Positions 38,812-47,481 of a stretch of DNA of 64,000 bases are shown piece after piece. The stretch spans positions 54,718-118,717 of the forward strand of contig NZ_MCBX01000006.1 of assembly GCF_001723685.1 (NCBI RefSeq). Reading direction: 5' to 3'. Made by a program: the position numbers and the translations under genes. The DNA comes from Candidatus Marithrix sp. Canyon 246 (GTDB lineage Bacteria > Pseudomonadota > Gammaproteobacteria > Beggiatoales > Beggiatoaceae). A model generated the notes under the pieces. The model saw only the letters and a program-made list of their open reading frames with translations. It did no database searches and was not told where the DNA came from. Position 1 is the stretch's first letter; each line of letters begins with the position of its first letter.

Positions 38812-39293
38812 CACCTCAAAAGTAAACTAACCATAGCAAAGTCTTTGTCGAATATGGCCGCAGTGTCGCTCACGTTTTCAGTATAGTCAGTGTCTTGCAT
38901 AAGTTCAGCAACACTATCTGGTCGCGGAAATTGTATGATTTATACCCCATCAAAATCCCAGTCTATCCCTCGTTCATTCGTCGCGCTCAATAACACTTTA
39001 CCTCCGTGCTTAGCTAACGCAGGTGCTCGCGCTTTTAAATAATGTTCAAGACCCGCAGCGTCACCACCGTCGATAAAGGTAAAAGCTATGAAGATTGTAG
39101 TTTTATCAGGAGCGACTTCGTTTAGACATTCCAGAACTGGTTTGATCGCTACTGAACCATCTTGCAAGGGTTCCTGAGAAACACAAATATTTTGCACCGG
39201 AAAATTGCCATAGATTGACTTTTCCACTCTGCCCATGAGCGCAGTCTGTGTTCTGGTAACGAAAGTTGTTCCGGTTGATACTGTTAGATACAT
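38811..39293 (-). pseudogene. DUF1330-like small protein, first gene of the operon, with in-frame stop
   Basis: About 160 codons from ATG 39293. The frame reads TTIFIAFTFIDGGDAAGLEH, YLKARAPALAKHGGKVLLSA, then a TAA at 38942-38940, and continues unbroken as IIQFPRPDSVAELMQDTDYT to a TGA at 38813-38811 that overlaps the P450 ATG. The shape, a dimeric alpha+beta barrel pattern ending FP..........Y, resembles DUF1330. The TAA stands where Leu or Met is usual, so one base change (TTA to TAA) would explain it. The first 117 codons would still be made. The original role is unknown; DUF1330 and ABM-like barrels often act as cyclases or oxygenases in clusters. Confidence 0.65.
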
Positions 39294-39630
39294 GCTTCTA
39301 TTTCCATTTGTTTAACTGTGAATTATTTAATTCAAATCACTAACATGCCATATACTTCTTATAAAGATAAGGCTAATCTAATCCATATATTTATATTTAT
39401 TATTTATATAATAAATAATGTATTGTATAAAACATTGCTAAATGTGTTACACTTACTACTAGTGTCCATATAATAATATTTATTCCTAAATTAAAACAGC
39501 AACTAAAAGTTGTTAATTGCATTTTAATATAAATTAAAATTAAACTTATTGAAAATCATGCTTTTATTTTTATTTTTTAAGTAAATCTACAACTAAAAGT
39601 TGTTAATTGCTTGACTGATAGTATCTATTT
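39294..39630. other. AT-rich divergent promoter region with a 21-base direct repeat
   Basis: No gene is visible. It lies between the start of the leftward biosynthetic operon and the rightward XRE copy, so it should hold both promoters. The only clear structure is the repeat CAACTAAAAGTTGTTAATTGC at 39500-39520 and 39590-39610. The two start exactly 90 bases apart, and each contains the palindrome CAACT-AAA-AGTTG. They are candidate operators. Confidence 0.55.
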
Positions 39631-40008
39631 ATGGAATTACCTAAAAATCTTAAAACAATTCGCAAACTAAGGAATTTAACCCAAGAAACAATGGCAGAAT
39701 TGTGGGAGTTTCGACTTATTCATACGCGAAGATAGAGCGAGGTGAGACTGATGTTAATATTTCTCGACTTCAGCAAATTGCTAAAATAATGGAAATAGAA
39801 TTGTCACAGTTGTTTTGTTTGGATGAAAAAAAGATATTTCACTTAACAGGAACTCATAACACGCAAGGTGACAATTCCAATTGGCATGTCAATTCTTCTG
39901 CGCAAACAGGAATTAAAAACCGCAAAAAAATAAATTGATTATTTAAAACAACAGGTAAGTGACTTGAAATAGATAATTGAATTACTGAAAAATAAGGATA
40001 GGAAGTGA
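39631..40008 (+). pseudogene. XRE-regulator copy, frameshifted
   Basis: The first 60 bases are identical to the intact gene at 24860. Where the intact gene reads GAAAAATTGGGAG this copy reads GAATTGTGGGAG, which shifts the frame to a stop. The HTH body continues in the next frame from 39702 (MGVSTYSYAKIERG with codon 1 read as GTG), through the Asn/Thr linker, and dies again near 39936, while bases matching the tail continue to the TGA at 40006-40008. It is in the same orientation as the intact copy, 14.8 kb away, across the biosynthetic operon. Confidence 0.9.
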
Positions 40009-40081
40009 GGCTTTACAACAATTTAGATAAACTACAACCATCTTGAACTACCAAATTTAATAAATATTAATTGGTTGATTA

Positions 40082-40109
40082 AAAAAAATCCGAATAAACG
40101 GATTTTTTT
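40082..40109 (+). terminator. Rho-independent terminator before pilB
   Basis: 11-bp arms AAAAAAATCCG / CGGATTTTTTT with loop AATAAA. The A/T-symmetrical ends can work in both directions. It ends transcription through the broken XRE copy, 27 bases before the pilB start. Confidence 0.85.
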
Positions 40110-40135
40110 GTAAACAACAGCTACAAAAGGCTGGT

Positions 40136-41800
40136 ATGAAATATAAAAATATTATAGACACTCTGGTAGAACAACAAATTATTAGCAAAGATCAATTACA
40201 AATCGCTTTAATTGAACAGAAAAAAAAGTCCGATAAATTAGAATCAATTTTAATTAAATTAGGTTTTGTATCTGAAACAGTGATACAAAATATTATTGGT
40301 CAAACTTTAGGATTATCCTGTCAAGATCTCTCTAATGTAGTAGCCGATAATGAAGCTATTAAATTAATTCCTAAACAGTTTGCCATTAATAATAAAATTT
40401 TACCTCTTAATTTTAATCCAGATAATAATACATTATCAGTTGCAATAGCTGATATTTTTAACATATTTATAATTGATAAATTAAATAATTTATTAGATAA
40501 TTCCATCAAAATTGAACCGGTTTTAGCTAGTCAAACCGATATTATTTCTGCGATTGATTATTGCTATGGTTTTGAATTATCCATAGATGGAATTCTGCAT
40601 GAAATTGAAACAGGTATCTTAGAATTTCAAAATAACGATTATCAGCAACCCTTAATACGTTTAGTAGATGCTTTACTTGCTAACGCTGTTAAACATGGAG
40701 CCTCAGACATTCATCTTGAACCCGAACAAGGCTTTTTACGAATACGTTATCGTATTGATGGAGTATTGCAACAAATTCGTAGTTTGCATAAGAAATATTG
40801 GTCAGCCATAGTAGTACGTATCAAAGTTATAGCAAAATTAAATATAGCCAACACGCGCATACCACAAGATGGAAGATTTTCCTTAAACTTATCTGGAAAA
40901 GCAGTTGATTTCAGAGTCTCAGTACATCCCACTATTAATGGTGAAAATATTGTATTACGCATATTAGATCATAAGAAAGCAGTTATAACAATTGAACAAT
41001 TAGATTTATTAGAACCGAGCTTAATAATTTTAAAACGCATGGTGTTTAATCCACAAGGGATAATATTAATCACCGGACCAACAGGCAGTGGTAAAACCAC
41101 CAGTTTATATTCTCTACTTCAATATTTAAATACTGAACAAGTTAGCATTATGACACTGGAAGATCCAGTAGAATATATTTTAGGCATAGTACGACAAACT
41201 GCTATCAATGAAGCGGTGAAACTTGACTTTGAAAATGGACTAAGATCAATATTACGTCAAGATCCAGATATTATTCTACTTGGAGAAATTCGTGATAAAG
41301 CCACAGCTGAAATGGCATTTTGGGCATCTATGACTGGGCATAAAGTCTATTCAACCTTACATACAAACTCTGCGATTAGCGCGATTCCACGTTTATTAGA
41401 TCTTGGCGTTGTAGCTGATGTAATTGCCGAAAATATGGTAGGAGTTGTTTATCAACGTTTAGTGCGTAAACTTTGTCCAAATTGCAAACAGGCTTACTCT
41501 CCCAATGATGAAGAACGTAAACTATTAAAACTATCCAAAACCCAAGATATTACTTTATACTCAGCAGTTGGTTGCGAACAATGTTTTCAATATGGCTATA
41601 AAGGTCGTATTGCATTAATGGAATTTTTATATATTGACAACCAATTACAAAAAATGATTGCCAATAAAGCAGCCACATATAAAATAAAACAATATGCTCA
41701 AGACAATGGTTTTATAACTTTAGCACAAGAAGCAAAACGTCGTTTGCTTGCAGGTATAACTAGCTTAGATGAAATCTGGCGAGTGGTTGGAATTGATTAA
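40136..41800 (+). CDS. pilB: Type IV pilus / type II secretion assembly ATPase (PilB/GspE)
   Basis: A 554-residue hexameric extension ATPase. An N-terminal MshEN-like domain (residues 1-150, QIALIEQKKKSDKLESILIK, LGFVSETVIQNIIGQTLG) is followed by the N2 domain (LANAVKHGASDIHLEPEQGF), arginine-rich RYRIDGVLQQI, Walker A GPTGSGKTTSLYSLL near 320, Asp box TLEDPVEYIL, Walker B QDPDIILLGEIRDKATAEMA, His box THKVYSTLHTNSA-like stretch (TGHKVYSTLHTNSAISAIPR), and the tetracysteine zinc site CPNCKQ...CEQC near 445-475. ATG 40136 follows a terminator. Which pilus or secretion machine it serves is not visible. A scrambled partial copy lies at 24446-24760. Confidence 0.92.
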   Translation: MKYKNIIDTLVEQQIISKDQLQIALIEQKKKSDKLESILIKLGFVSETVIQNIIGQTLGLSCQDLSNVVADNEAIKLIPKQFAINNKILPLNFNPDNNTLSVAIADIFNIFIIDKLNNLLDNSIKIEPVLASQTDIISAIDYCYGFELSIDGILHEIETGILEFQNNDYQQPLIRLVDALLANAVKHGASDIHLEPEQGFLRIRYRIDGVLQQIRSLHKKYWSAIVVRIKVIAKLNIANTRIPQDGRFSLNLSGKAVDFRVSVHPTINGENIVLRILDHKKAVITIEQLDLLEPSLIILKRMVFNPQGIILITGPTGSGKTTSLYSLLQYLNTEQVSIMTLEDPVEYILGIVRQTAINEAVKLDFENGLRSILRQDPDIILLGEIRDKATAEMAFWASMTGHKVYSTLHTNSAISAIPRLLDLGVVADVIAENMVGVVYQRLVRKLCPNCKQAYSPNDEERKLLKLSKTQDITLYSAVGCEQCFQYGYKGRIALMEFLYIDNQLQKMIANKAATYKIKQYAQDNGFITLAQEAKRRLLAGITSLDEIWRVVGID

Positions 41801-41867
41801 GATTCACACAAAAATCAACGGAGATATGATAAAATCATGCATGAATTTATCAACATTTTTGCAATAA

Positions 41868-42695
41868 ATGATTTTACTACAATATATTATCCCGCAACAC
41901 ATACTCTCACGACTGGTTTTAAAATTTACCCGTTTAAAATTAGGAGGTTTTACTCATTGGCTAATAAAACGTTTTATTAACTTATATAAGGTAAATATGA
42001 ATATTGCTGAGTCACCTAATATCAGTGATTACAATAGTTTTAATCAATTTTTTACTCGTAGTCTAAAAGCAACTGCCCGCCCATTAGCGGCAACTGATAT
42101 TATTAGTCCTGTTGATGCACAAATAAGTCAAATTGGTAAAATTAATAATGGCAGTTTAATACAAGCAAAGGGACGCTATTTTCAGCTAGATGACTTGCTA
42201 GCTGGGCAAACTGATATGGTGAATTTGTTTAAACAGGGTTTATTTACTACTTTGTATCTAGCCCCTAAAGATTACCACAGAATCCATATGCCTATAACAG
42301 GACGCTTAAAAGATATGGTATATGTACCCGGACGTTTATTTAGCGTCAATCAACGCACTAGTCGAGCAGTACCTAATTTATTTGCACGTAATGAGCGCGT
42401 TATTTGTTTATTTGAAACCGAATTAGGACCAATGGCCATGATTTTAGTAGGCGCACTTTTCGTCGGTAGCATAGATACTGTTTGGGCAGGTACAGTCGCA
42501 CCTAGCCGTTTATCTAGCATTAAACGTTGGAACTATTCAGAACCGGTGTTAGAAAAAGGAGCGGAAATGGGACGTTTTAATATGGGATCTACCGTAATTA
42601 TATTGCATGATGCTCAACATGTTGCATGGTTATCAGAACTAAAACCACAACAAAATCTAAACATGGGCGAAGGATTGGCGCAAGCTTTGCGATAA
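41868..42695 (+). CDS. psd: Phosphatidylserine decarboxylase proenzyme
   Basis: A 275-residue pyruvoyl enzyme that makes phosphatidylethanolamine at the inner membrane. Seen: FNQFFTRSLKATARPL near 63-80, SPVDAQISQIG near 90, YHRIHMPITGRL near 143 (catalytic His), and the self-cleavage site FNMGSTVIIL near 240, where Gly-Ser cleavage gives beta and alpha chains; the usual LGST is MGST here. The length fits the proteobacterial type I enzyme. It ends 7 bases before mltD, suggesting joint transcription. Confidence 0.95.
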   Translation: MILLQYIIPQHILSRLVLKFTRLKLGGFTHWLIKRFINLYKVNMNIAESPNISDYNSFNQFFTRSLKATARPLAATDIISPVDAQISQIGKINNGSLIQAKGRYFQLDDLLAGQTDMVNLFKQGLFTTLYLAPKDYHRIHMPITGRLKDMVYVPGRLFSVNQRTSRAVPNLFARNERVICLFETELGPMAMILVGALFVGSIDTVWAGTVAPSRLSSIKRWNYSEPVLEKGAEMGRFNMGSTVIILHDAQHVAWLSELKPQQNLNMGEGLAQALR

Positions 42696-42702
42696 GAAAA
42701 TT

Positions 42703-44625
42703 ATGAATATTAAACATATATATATATTATTAATTAGCCTAAGTCTTTTGGCTTGCAATGAAAGTAAACATGCTGATTCTTCAGCATTTGTAAAACCAGT
42801 TATTTTTGTAGTTTCCAAAAATGATAATGGAGTATTTTCATATACTTATACTCTGGATAATTCAACTAGGGTACAAGAACCTGTAAAACCTGTCATTAAA
42901 TCAACAGTTGTGACTACAAGCACTCAAACTGTAGTTGAAGAACAACTTCCAGAAGTTACTTTATCTGAACCATATAAACCATATTTTTCTGGTAAAAATG
43001 ATTTATGGGATAGAATACGTAAAGGTTACAAATTACCAGTTTTCTCCAATTCTAAGATACAAGCTCATATTGATCGCCGTGTAAAATATTCAAGATACTT
43101 AAAAAGACTGTTAAGTCGTTCACAACCTTATCTTTATGATATAGTCAAACAAATTGAAAAACGCAAAATGCCAATGGAACTAGTCTTGTTGCCTGCCATT
43201 GAAAGTTCATTTAGACCATTAGCTCTTTCAAGAGCAAATGCAGCTGGTTTATGGCAAATGATTCCTATGACAGCTAGCGATTATAACTTGCAACAAGATG
43301 AATGGTATGATGAACGTTATCATATATTTAAATCGACACGCGCTGCTTTGGGATTCTTGAAAAATCTTAATAGACTATTTGGTGGCGATTGGTTATTAAC
43401 ATTAGCGGCATATAATTATGGTCCGGGTAATTTGAAAAAAGCTATTAATAAAAATTTAGAACAACAATTACCAACAGATTTTTGGTCCTTAGAATTACCA
43501 AAAGAAACAACTAATTATATACCTAAACTCCTAGCTTTATCCAGAATAGTAGGTAATCCAAAAGAATTTAAGGTTCAAATACCTTCGATTAAGAATGAAC
43601 CATATTTAACAAGGGTTAAAGTAGATCGTCAAATTGATATGACTTTTGCTGCACAATTTTCTGGTTTATCATTAAAACAAATGAAAACTTTAAATGGTAA
43701 CTATATACGAGAAGCTACAGCTCCAAAAGGCAGACACTATTTAACATTACCAGTAAATAGAGTTAGTAGATTTAAGAGACGTATAGCTCAAACGCCACCT
43801 GAGATTTTATTATCGATTAATATTTTAGAACCTCCGCAACCGAAAGAAACACAAGTGGCTGCTATTGATCCTCATAAGGTAGGTGCTGGTGAAAGTTTAT
43901 GGAAAATCGCTAAAAAATATGCAACTACAATTTCTGAACTGACTAAATGGAATGATTTAGAATCTAAATCAGTGAAAGTAGGGCAAAAATTAGTTGTATC
44001 AGCTCCTCCTGAACCAGTTAAACCAGAAACAAAGCCAGCTGTGAAACATAAAGTTGAAAGTGGTCAAACCTTATGGAATATTGCAAGACGCTATAATATT
44101 AAAGTGGCGGAACTGAAACAGTGGAATAAGTTGGGAAATAAATCAATCAAAGCAGGGCAAGAATTGATTCTATCAGCTCCAATAATAGAACCATTGGTAG
44201 TAGAAAAACCAATCTTAGCAGCAGTAGCACCAATCAATGAAACTGTTCCAATAGTAGAAGAAGAAAAAAAGCAAATTATTCTAACGCATAAGGTAAAAAA
44301 TGGTGAAACTTTATGGAGAATTGCAAGACGCTACAATGTCAAGACGACAAAAATCCAGCAATGGAATAAATTACAAGGAAAAACAGTACGTGTTGGTCAA
44401 CAATTACTAATATCAGAACCTCCTACACCACCACAGACTGTAAAACTACCAACAATAGTAAAACATAAAGTGAAAAAAGGCGAAAGTTTATGGACAATAG
44501 CTCAACGCTATAAAATTACAGTGACTCAACTAAAACAACTGAATAGTCTGGAAAATAAATCAGTATTTGTTGGACAATCCTTGTTAATTGCCTCAAGAGA
44601 AACTATATTAGATAATACTAATTAA
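42703..44625 (+). CDS. mltD: Membrane-bound lytic murein transglycosylase D with four LysM domains
   Basis: A 640-residue lipoprotein (lipobox SLSLLACNES, Cys18). The SLT domain lies at about 135-270, with catalytic Glu in LPAIESSFRPLALSRANAAG followed by GLWQMIPMTASDY and LTLAAYNYGPGNLKKAI. Four LysM modules occupy about 388-432, 448-492, 525-569 and 592-635, each with GE/GQ-S/T-LW-IA-RY and a closing VGQ. Most MltD proteins have two or three; four is at the high end. It cleaves peptidoglycan glycan strands to anhydro-muropeptides. Its last codons (AATACTAATTAA plus the bases after) are repeated at 47452-47467 behind the next cassette. Confidence 0.94.
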   Translation: MNIKHIYILLISLSLLACNESKHADSSAFVKPVIFVVSKNDNGVFSYTYTLDNSTRVQEPVKPVIKSTVVTTSTQTVVEEQLPEVTLSEPYKPYFSGKNDLWDRIRKGYKLPVFSNSKIQAHIDRRVKYSRYLKRLLSRSQPYLYDIVKQIEKRKMPMELVLLPAIESSFRPLALSRANAAGLWQMIPMTASDYNLQQDEWYDERYHIFKSTRAALGFLKNLNRLFGGDWLLTLAAYNYGPGNLKKAINKNLEQQLPTDFWSLELPKETTNYIPKLLALSRIVGNPKEFKVQIPSIKNEPYLTRVKVDRQIDMTFAAQFSGLSLKQMKTLNGNYIREATAPKGRHYLTLPVNRVSRFKRRIAQTPPEILLSINILEPPQPKETQVAAIDPHKVGAGESLWKIAKKYATTISELTKWNDLESKSVKVGQKLVVSAPPEPVKPETKPAVKHKVESGQTLWNIARRYNIKVAELKQWNKLGNKSIKAGQELILSAPIIEPLVVEKPILAAVAPINETVPIVEEEKKQIILTHKVKNGETLWRIARRYNVKTTKIQQWNKLQGKTVRVGQQLLISEPPTPPQTVKLPTIVKHKVKKGESLWTIAQRYKITVTQLKQLNSLENKSVFVGQSLLIASRETILDNTN

Positions 44626-44640
44626 TTATAAAAATTGAAA

Positions 44641-44661
44641 CCACCGCCTTTTAAGCGGTGG
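44641..44661 (+). terminator. GC-rich hairpin after mltD
   Basis: CCACCGC / GCGGTGG arms around CTTTTAA, 15 bases after the mltD stop and 22 before the next start. The lack of a T-tract makes it a weak terminator candidate or an mRNA-stabilising hairpin. Confidence 0.55.
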
Positions 44662-44683
44662 AAACTAGTGGTAAACTAAAGGT

Positions 44684-45748
44684 ATGCAGGAAGATGAAGA
44701 AGATTTAGATGATATTTATCCCGACGCTAGAGTTAAAATATCTAAAGAACAATTTAGTATTTATGATTTAAAAAGACAATATGATAAACGTCAAAAGATC
44801 ATTATAGCACCTAATTTTCAGAGAAAAGATGTATGGAAACCTAAGCAAAAAAGTGAATTAATTGAATCCGTTTTAATGGGTATTCCTATTCCAATAATGT
44901 ATTTCTTTGAAGACAAGGATGGTAAAAGACAAGTTGTGGATGGTCGTCAAAGATTAACTACATTTTTTAGTTTTATTGATGGTGGATTTAAATTAAACAA
45001 TCTAAAGATTTTAAAAGAGCAAAATGGCAAAGGCTTTAAAGATTTAGAACTGGTTCATCAGGCGATGATTGAAGATTATCAATTGTTTATTTATGTAATT
45101 CAACCACCTACACCTGAAAATGTCAAGTTTGAGATTTTTGATCGAGTGAATCGTGGTGGCACTCAATTAAAACCTCAAGAAATGAGAAATGCTTTATATC
45201 AAGGTAAAGCAACAAAATTATTAGACCGATTAGTCAAATTTGATTGTTTTAAACAGGCTACCAATAATGGCATAAAGGACGAAAGAATGAAAGATAAACA
45301 TTTCGTTTTAAGGTTTTTGTCTTTTTATATGTTATATGAAAATTGGCTAGACAATATTGAATATAAAAGTGATATTGATGATTTTCTAGCTAAGGCTATG
45401 GAATTTTTAAATAAATCAAATGACGACATAATTGAAAAAATAGAACATATATTTAAAACTGCAATGCTTAATAGTTATAAAATTATTGGTGAAAATGGGT
45501 TTAGATTCGGAACCAAAGAGGGTAAAGCTACTAAACGAATTACTATGGCATTATTTGAAATAATCGCATATTTATTTAGCAATAAAGATATTGGAAATCT
45601 TGATAAAGATTTGGTAAAAAAAGAAGTTGAACATCTAAAATCAGAATTTGAACAAAGCGGAACTTTCTTGAGCAGAATAGACAGTTCAACTAATGTTGCC
45701 TACCGTTTTAATAAAATTAAAGAACTCAGAGAAAAATTATTATCATGA
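44684..45748 (+). CDS. DUF262 (GmrSD_N-like) protein of a three-gene cassette
   Basis: 354 residues. The N-terminal DUF262 domain, related to ParB/GmrS nuclease-NTPases, shows YDLKRQYDKRQKIIIAPNFQ, RKDVWKPKQKSELIESVLMG, IPIPIMYFF, and the hallmark VVDGRQRLTTFFSF near 84-97, followed by FEIFDRVNRGGTQLKPQEMR. DUF262 proteins occur in modified-DNA restriction and other anti-phage systems, where the DGQQR/DGRQR loop binds or hydrolyses a nucleotide. ATG 44684 opens the cassette; its end overlaps the ATPase start by 4 bases. Together with the next two genes it is probably a defence system. Confidence 0.88.
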   Translation: MQEDEEDLDDIYPDARVKISKEQFSIYDLKRQYDKRQKIIIAPNFQRKDVWKPKQKSELIESVLMGIPIPIMYFFEDKDGKRQVVDGRQRLTTFFSFIDGGFKLNNLKILKEQNGKGFKDLELVHQAMIEDYQLFIYVIQPPTPENVKFEIFDRVNRGGTQLKPQEMRNALYQGKATKLLDRLVKFDCFKQATNNGIKDERMKDKHFVLRFLSFYMLYENWLDNIEYKSDIDDFLAKAMEFLNKSNDDIIEKIEHIFKTAMLNSYKIIGENGFRFGTKEGKATKRITMALFEIIAYLFSNKDIGNLDKDLVKKEVEHLKSEFEQSGTFLSRIDSSTNVAYRFNKIKELREKLLS

Positions 45749-46752
45749 TAAATCACTTAAAAATTAAACGATTCAAATGTATTGGTGATGAATCTTTTAC
45801 TTTTAAGAATTTAACCATCCTAACAGGTGTAAATTCTGCGGGTAAATCTTCTGTGATTCAAAGTATTTTATTAATCTCTCATTATTTTGGTGAGAAAAAA
45901 TTCTTGTCAGAAAATCTGCTTGATTTTACTAATAATAGAAATAAATATTTAAATGCAAAAGAATTTTCAATTGAAATAGATGATACTAGTTTAACTAAAA
46001 ATATTGATGGTACAAATAAACAAGGTAGTTTACTGAATTTTACGAATGAACAAGATATTTTTTATCTAAGTGCTAATAGATTAGGACCCGAGGAACTTGC
46101 TTTATATAGTAGCGAAAATAAAATTGGTAAAAATGGTGAATTTATTTTTAGTTATTATGAACAAAATAAAACTAATGTTATTGAAAAATATTTAATCAAA
46201 AGTGCAAATTCAGATACATTACAGAGTAATATTGATTATTGGTTAAGCTATATTTTAGATGCAGAAGTAGAGCTTAGTACAGAAAGAGTTGCCGCTAGTC
46301 ATGTCAAAGTTAGTTATAAGTTCAATAAACTTCAAGCAATCTCACCTGATGGTTTAGGTGCTGGAACTAGCTATGTGGTTAAAATTTTGATTGTCTGTTT
46401 ATTAGCTAAAAAAGGTAATATTTTATTACTAGAAAACCCAGAAATTCATTTACATCCCAAAGCTCAAGCCAAACTTGGTGAATTTTTTGCTTTTATTGCA
46501 AATAATGGCATTCAAGTTGTTTTAGAAACCCATTGTGAAAATTTAATTGATAGAATTAGATATGAGATCTATAAAAATCACATTAATAATGCTGATGTTG
46601 TCATTTACTATAAAGAAGATTCAAATACACCTTTTGAAAAAATAGAAGTTGATGGCACTGGGCATTTCATTCGGGAAAATAAAGAAGCTAATGACAATTT
46701 TCCGTCCAGTTTTTTCGGAACCAATTTAACGGAACTGTTGGAAATGGGATAA
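45745..46752 (+). CDS. DUF3696-type AAA ATPase of the same cassette
   Basis: 335 residues. LKIKRFKCIGDESFTFKNLT, Walker A GVNSAGKSSVIQSILL (28-43), ABC-like SPDGLGAGTSYVVKILIVCL near 200, Walker B NILLLENPEIHLHPKAQAKL near 225, and the DUF3696 tail IEVDGTGHFIRENKEANDNF (the pattern ...D..G.......P.GFFD). It is an OLD-like ATPase probably sensing infection and controlling the partner proteins. It overlaps the DUF262 gene (ATGA) and lies 4 bases before the third gene. The composition resembles the Menshen defence system as I remember it. Confidence 0.88.
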   Translation: MINHLKIKRFKCIGDESFTFKNLTILTGVNSAGKSSVIQSILLISHYFGEKKFLSENLLDFTNNRNKYLNAKEFSIEIDDTSLTKNIDGTNKQGSLLNFTNEQDIFYLSANRLGPEELALYSSENKIGKNGEFIFSYYEQNKTNVIEKYLIKSANSDTLQSNIDYWLSYILDAEVELSTERVAASHVKVSYKFNKLQAISPDGLGAGTSYVVKILIVCLLAKKGNILLLENPEIHLHPKAQAKLGEFFAFIANNGIQVVLETHCENLIDRIRYEIYKNHINNADVVIYYKEDSNTPFEKIEVDGTGHFIRENKEANDNFPSSFFGTNLTELLEMG

Positions 46753-46756
46753 AATA

Positions 46757-47449
46757 ATGGAATATACGATTGTTTTAAGCGATGAACTGTTAAAAGCGTA
46801 TTATGACTTTAAAAATGCCAAACATGTTGATCCACAGATAATAACCAATCTTTTAAAGTATTATTCTAGGCATTTAACCAATATTGCCCAATTAAAAAGA
46901 ATTGCCATAGAGGTGGATAATTCTGTCAGCAAAAAATTATTACGAAAAGGTTATATAAATCAAACATTAGAAGAACTTTGTGAACAAACTAAATATAAAC
47001 TTATTTTAAACACCGAAAGAAATGATTATCCTTATATAAATATTAATGCTGATAAAATAGAAAGAAATTTTACCGCTACCTATAATAAAAATGAAAGCCG
47101 TGATAAAACTATTAAACATATAAAAGCCTTATGTAGAAATGCTAAATATATTTTTATATATGATAAACATATGAATGATAAAGTTATTCAAAAAATATCT
47201 CACATTTTACCTCAAAAGAAACTGAATATAATTTATAAAGCTAAACAATTATCTCAAGTACAAATCAGTAGCTTAAAAAAAGAATGTAAGGATTGGAAAA
47301 TTCAACAAGATAGTAAAAATACCTATCATGATTATCACGATAGATATTTATTGATTGATAATAATATAGAAATTATTTTAACCAGTGGATTTGATTATTT
47401 ATTTGATGAAAATAAAGATTTTACCTATATTGTAAGAACTCGGTTTTAA
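46757..47449 (+). CDS. PLD-like (HDR motif) putative nuclease, third gene of the cassette
   Basis: 230 residues. The C-terminal part YHDYHDRYLLIDNNIEIILT and GFDYLFDENKDFTYIVRTRF has the layout of a single phospholipase-D motif, with H-x-R-x4-D in place of H-x-K-x4-D, which suggests a dimeric nuclease-like fold. The first 150 residues are Lys-rich and not recognised. It lies 4 bases after the ATPase gene, so it is the likely effector. The Arg variant leaves open whether it still cleaves a phosphodiester. The bases right after its stop repeat the mltD end. Confidence 0.65.
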   Translation: MEYTIVLSDELLKAYYDFKNAKHVDPQIITNLLKYYSRHLTNIAQLKRIAIEVDNSVSKKLLRKGYINQTLEELCEQTKYKLILNTERNDYPYININADKIERNFTATYNKNESRDKTIKHIKALCRNAKYIFIYDKHMNDKVIQKISHILPQKKLNIIYKAKQLSQVQISSLKKECKDWKIQQDSKNTYHDYHDRYLLIDNNIEIILTSGFDYLFDENKDFTYIVRTRF

Positions 47450-47481
47450 AAAATACTAATTAACTATCAGAGGCAAAAAAA

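Noticed and set aside
24860..40008. XRE copies as ends of a composite transposon
   Set aside because: They are ordinary regulators with no terminal inverted repeats, no target duplication and no transposase between them.
43870..44600. LysM modules of mltD as a DNA repeat array
   Set aside because: The similarity is at protein level with spacers of different length. It is a normal multi-domain protein, not a DNA repeat.
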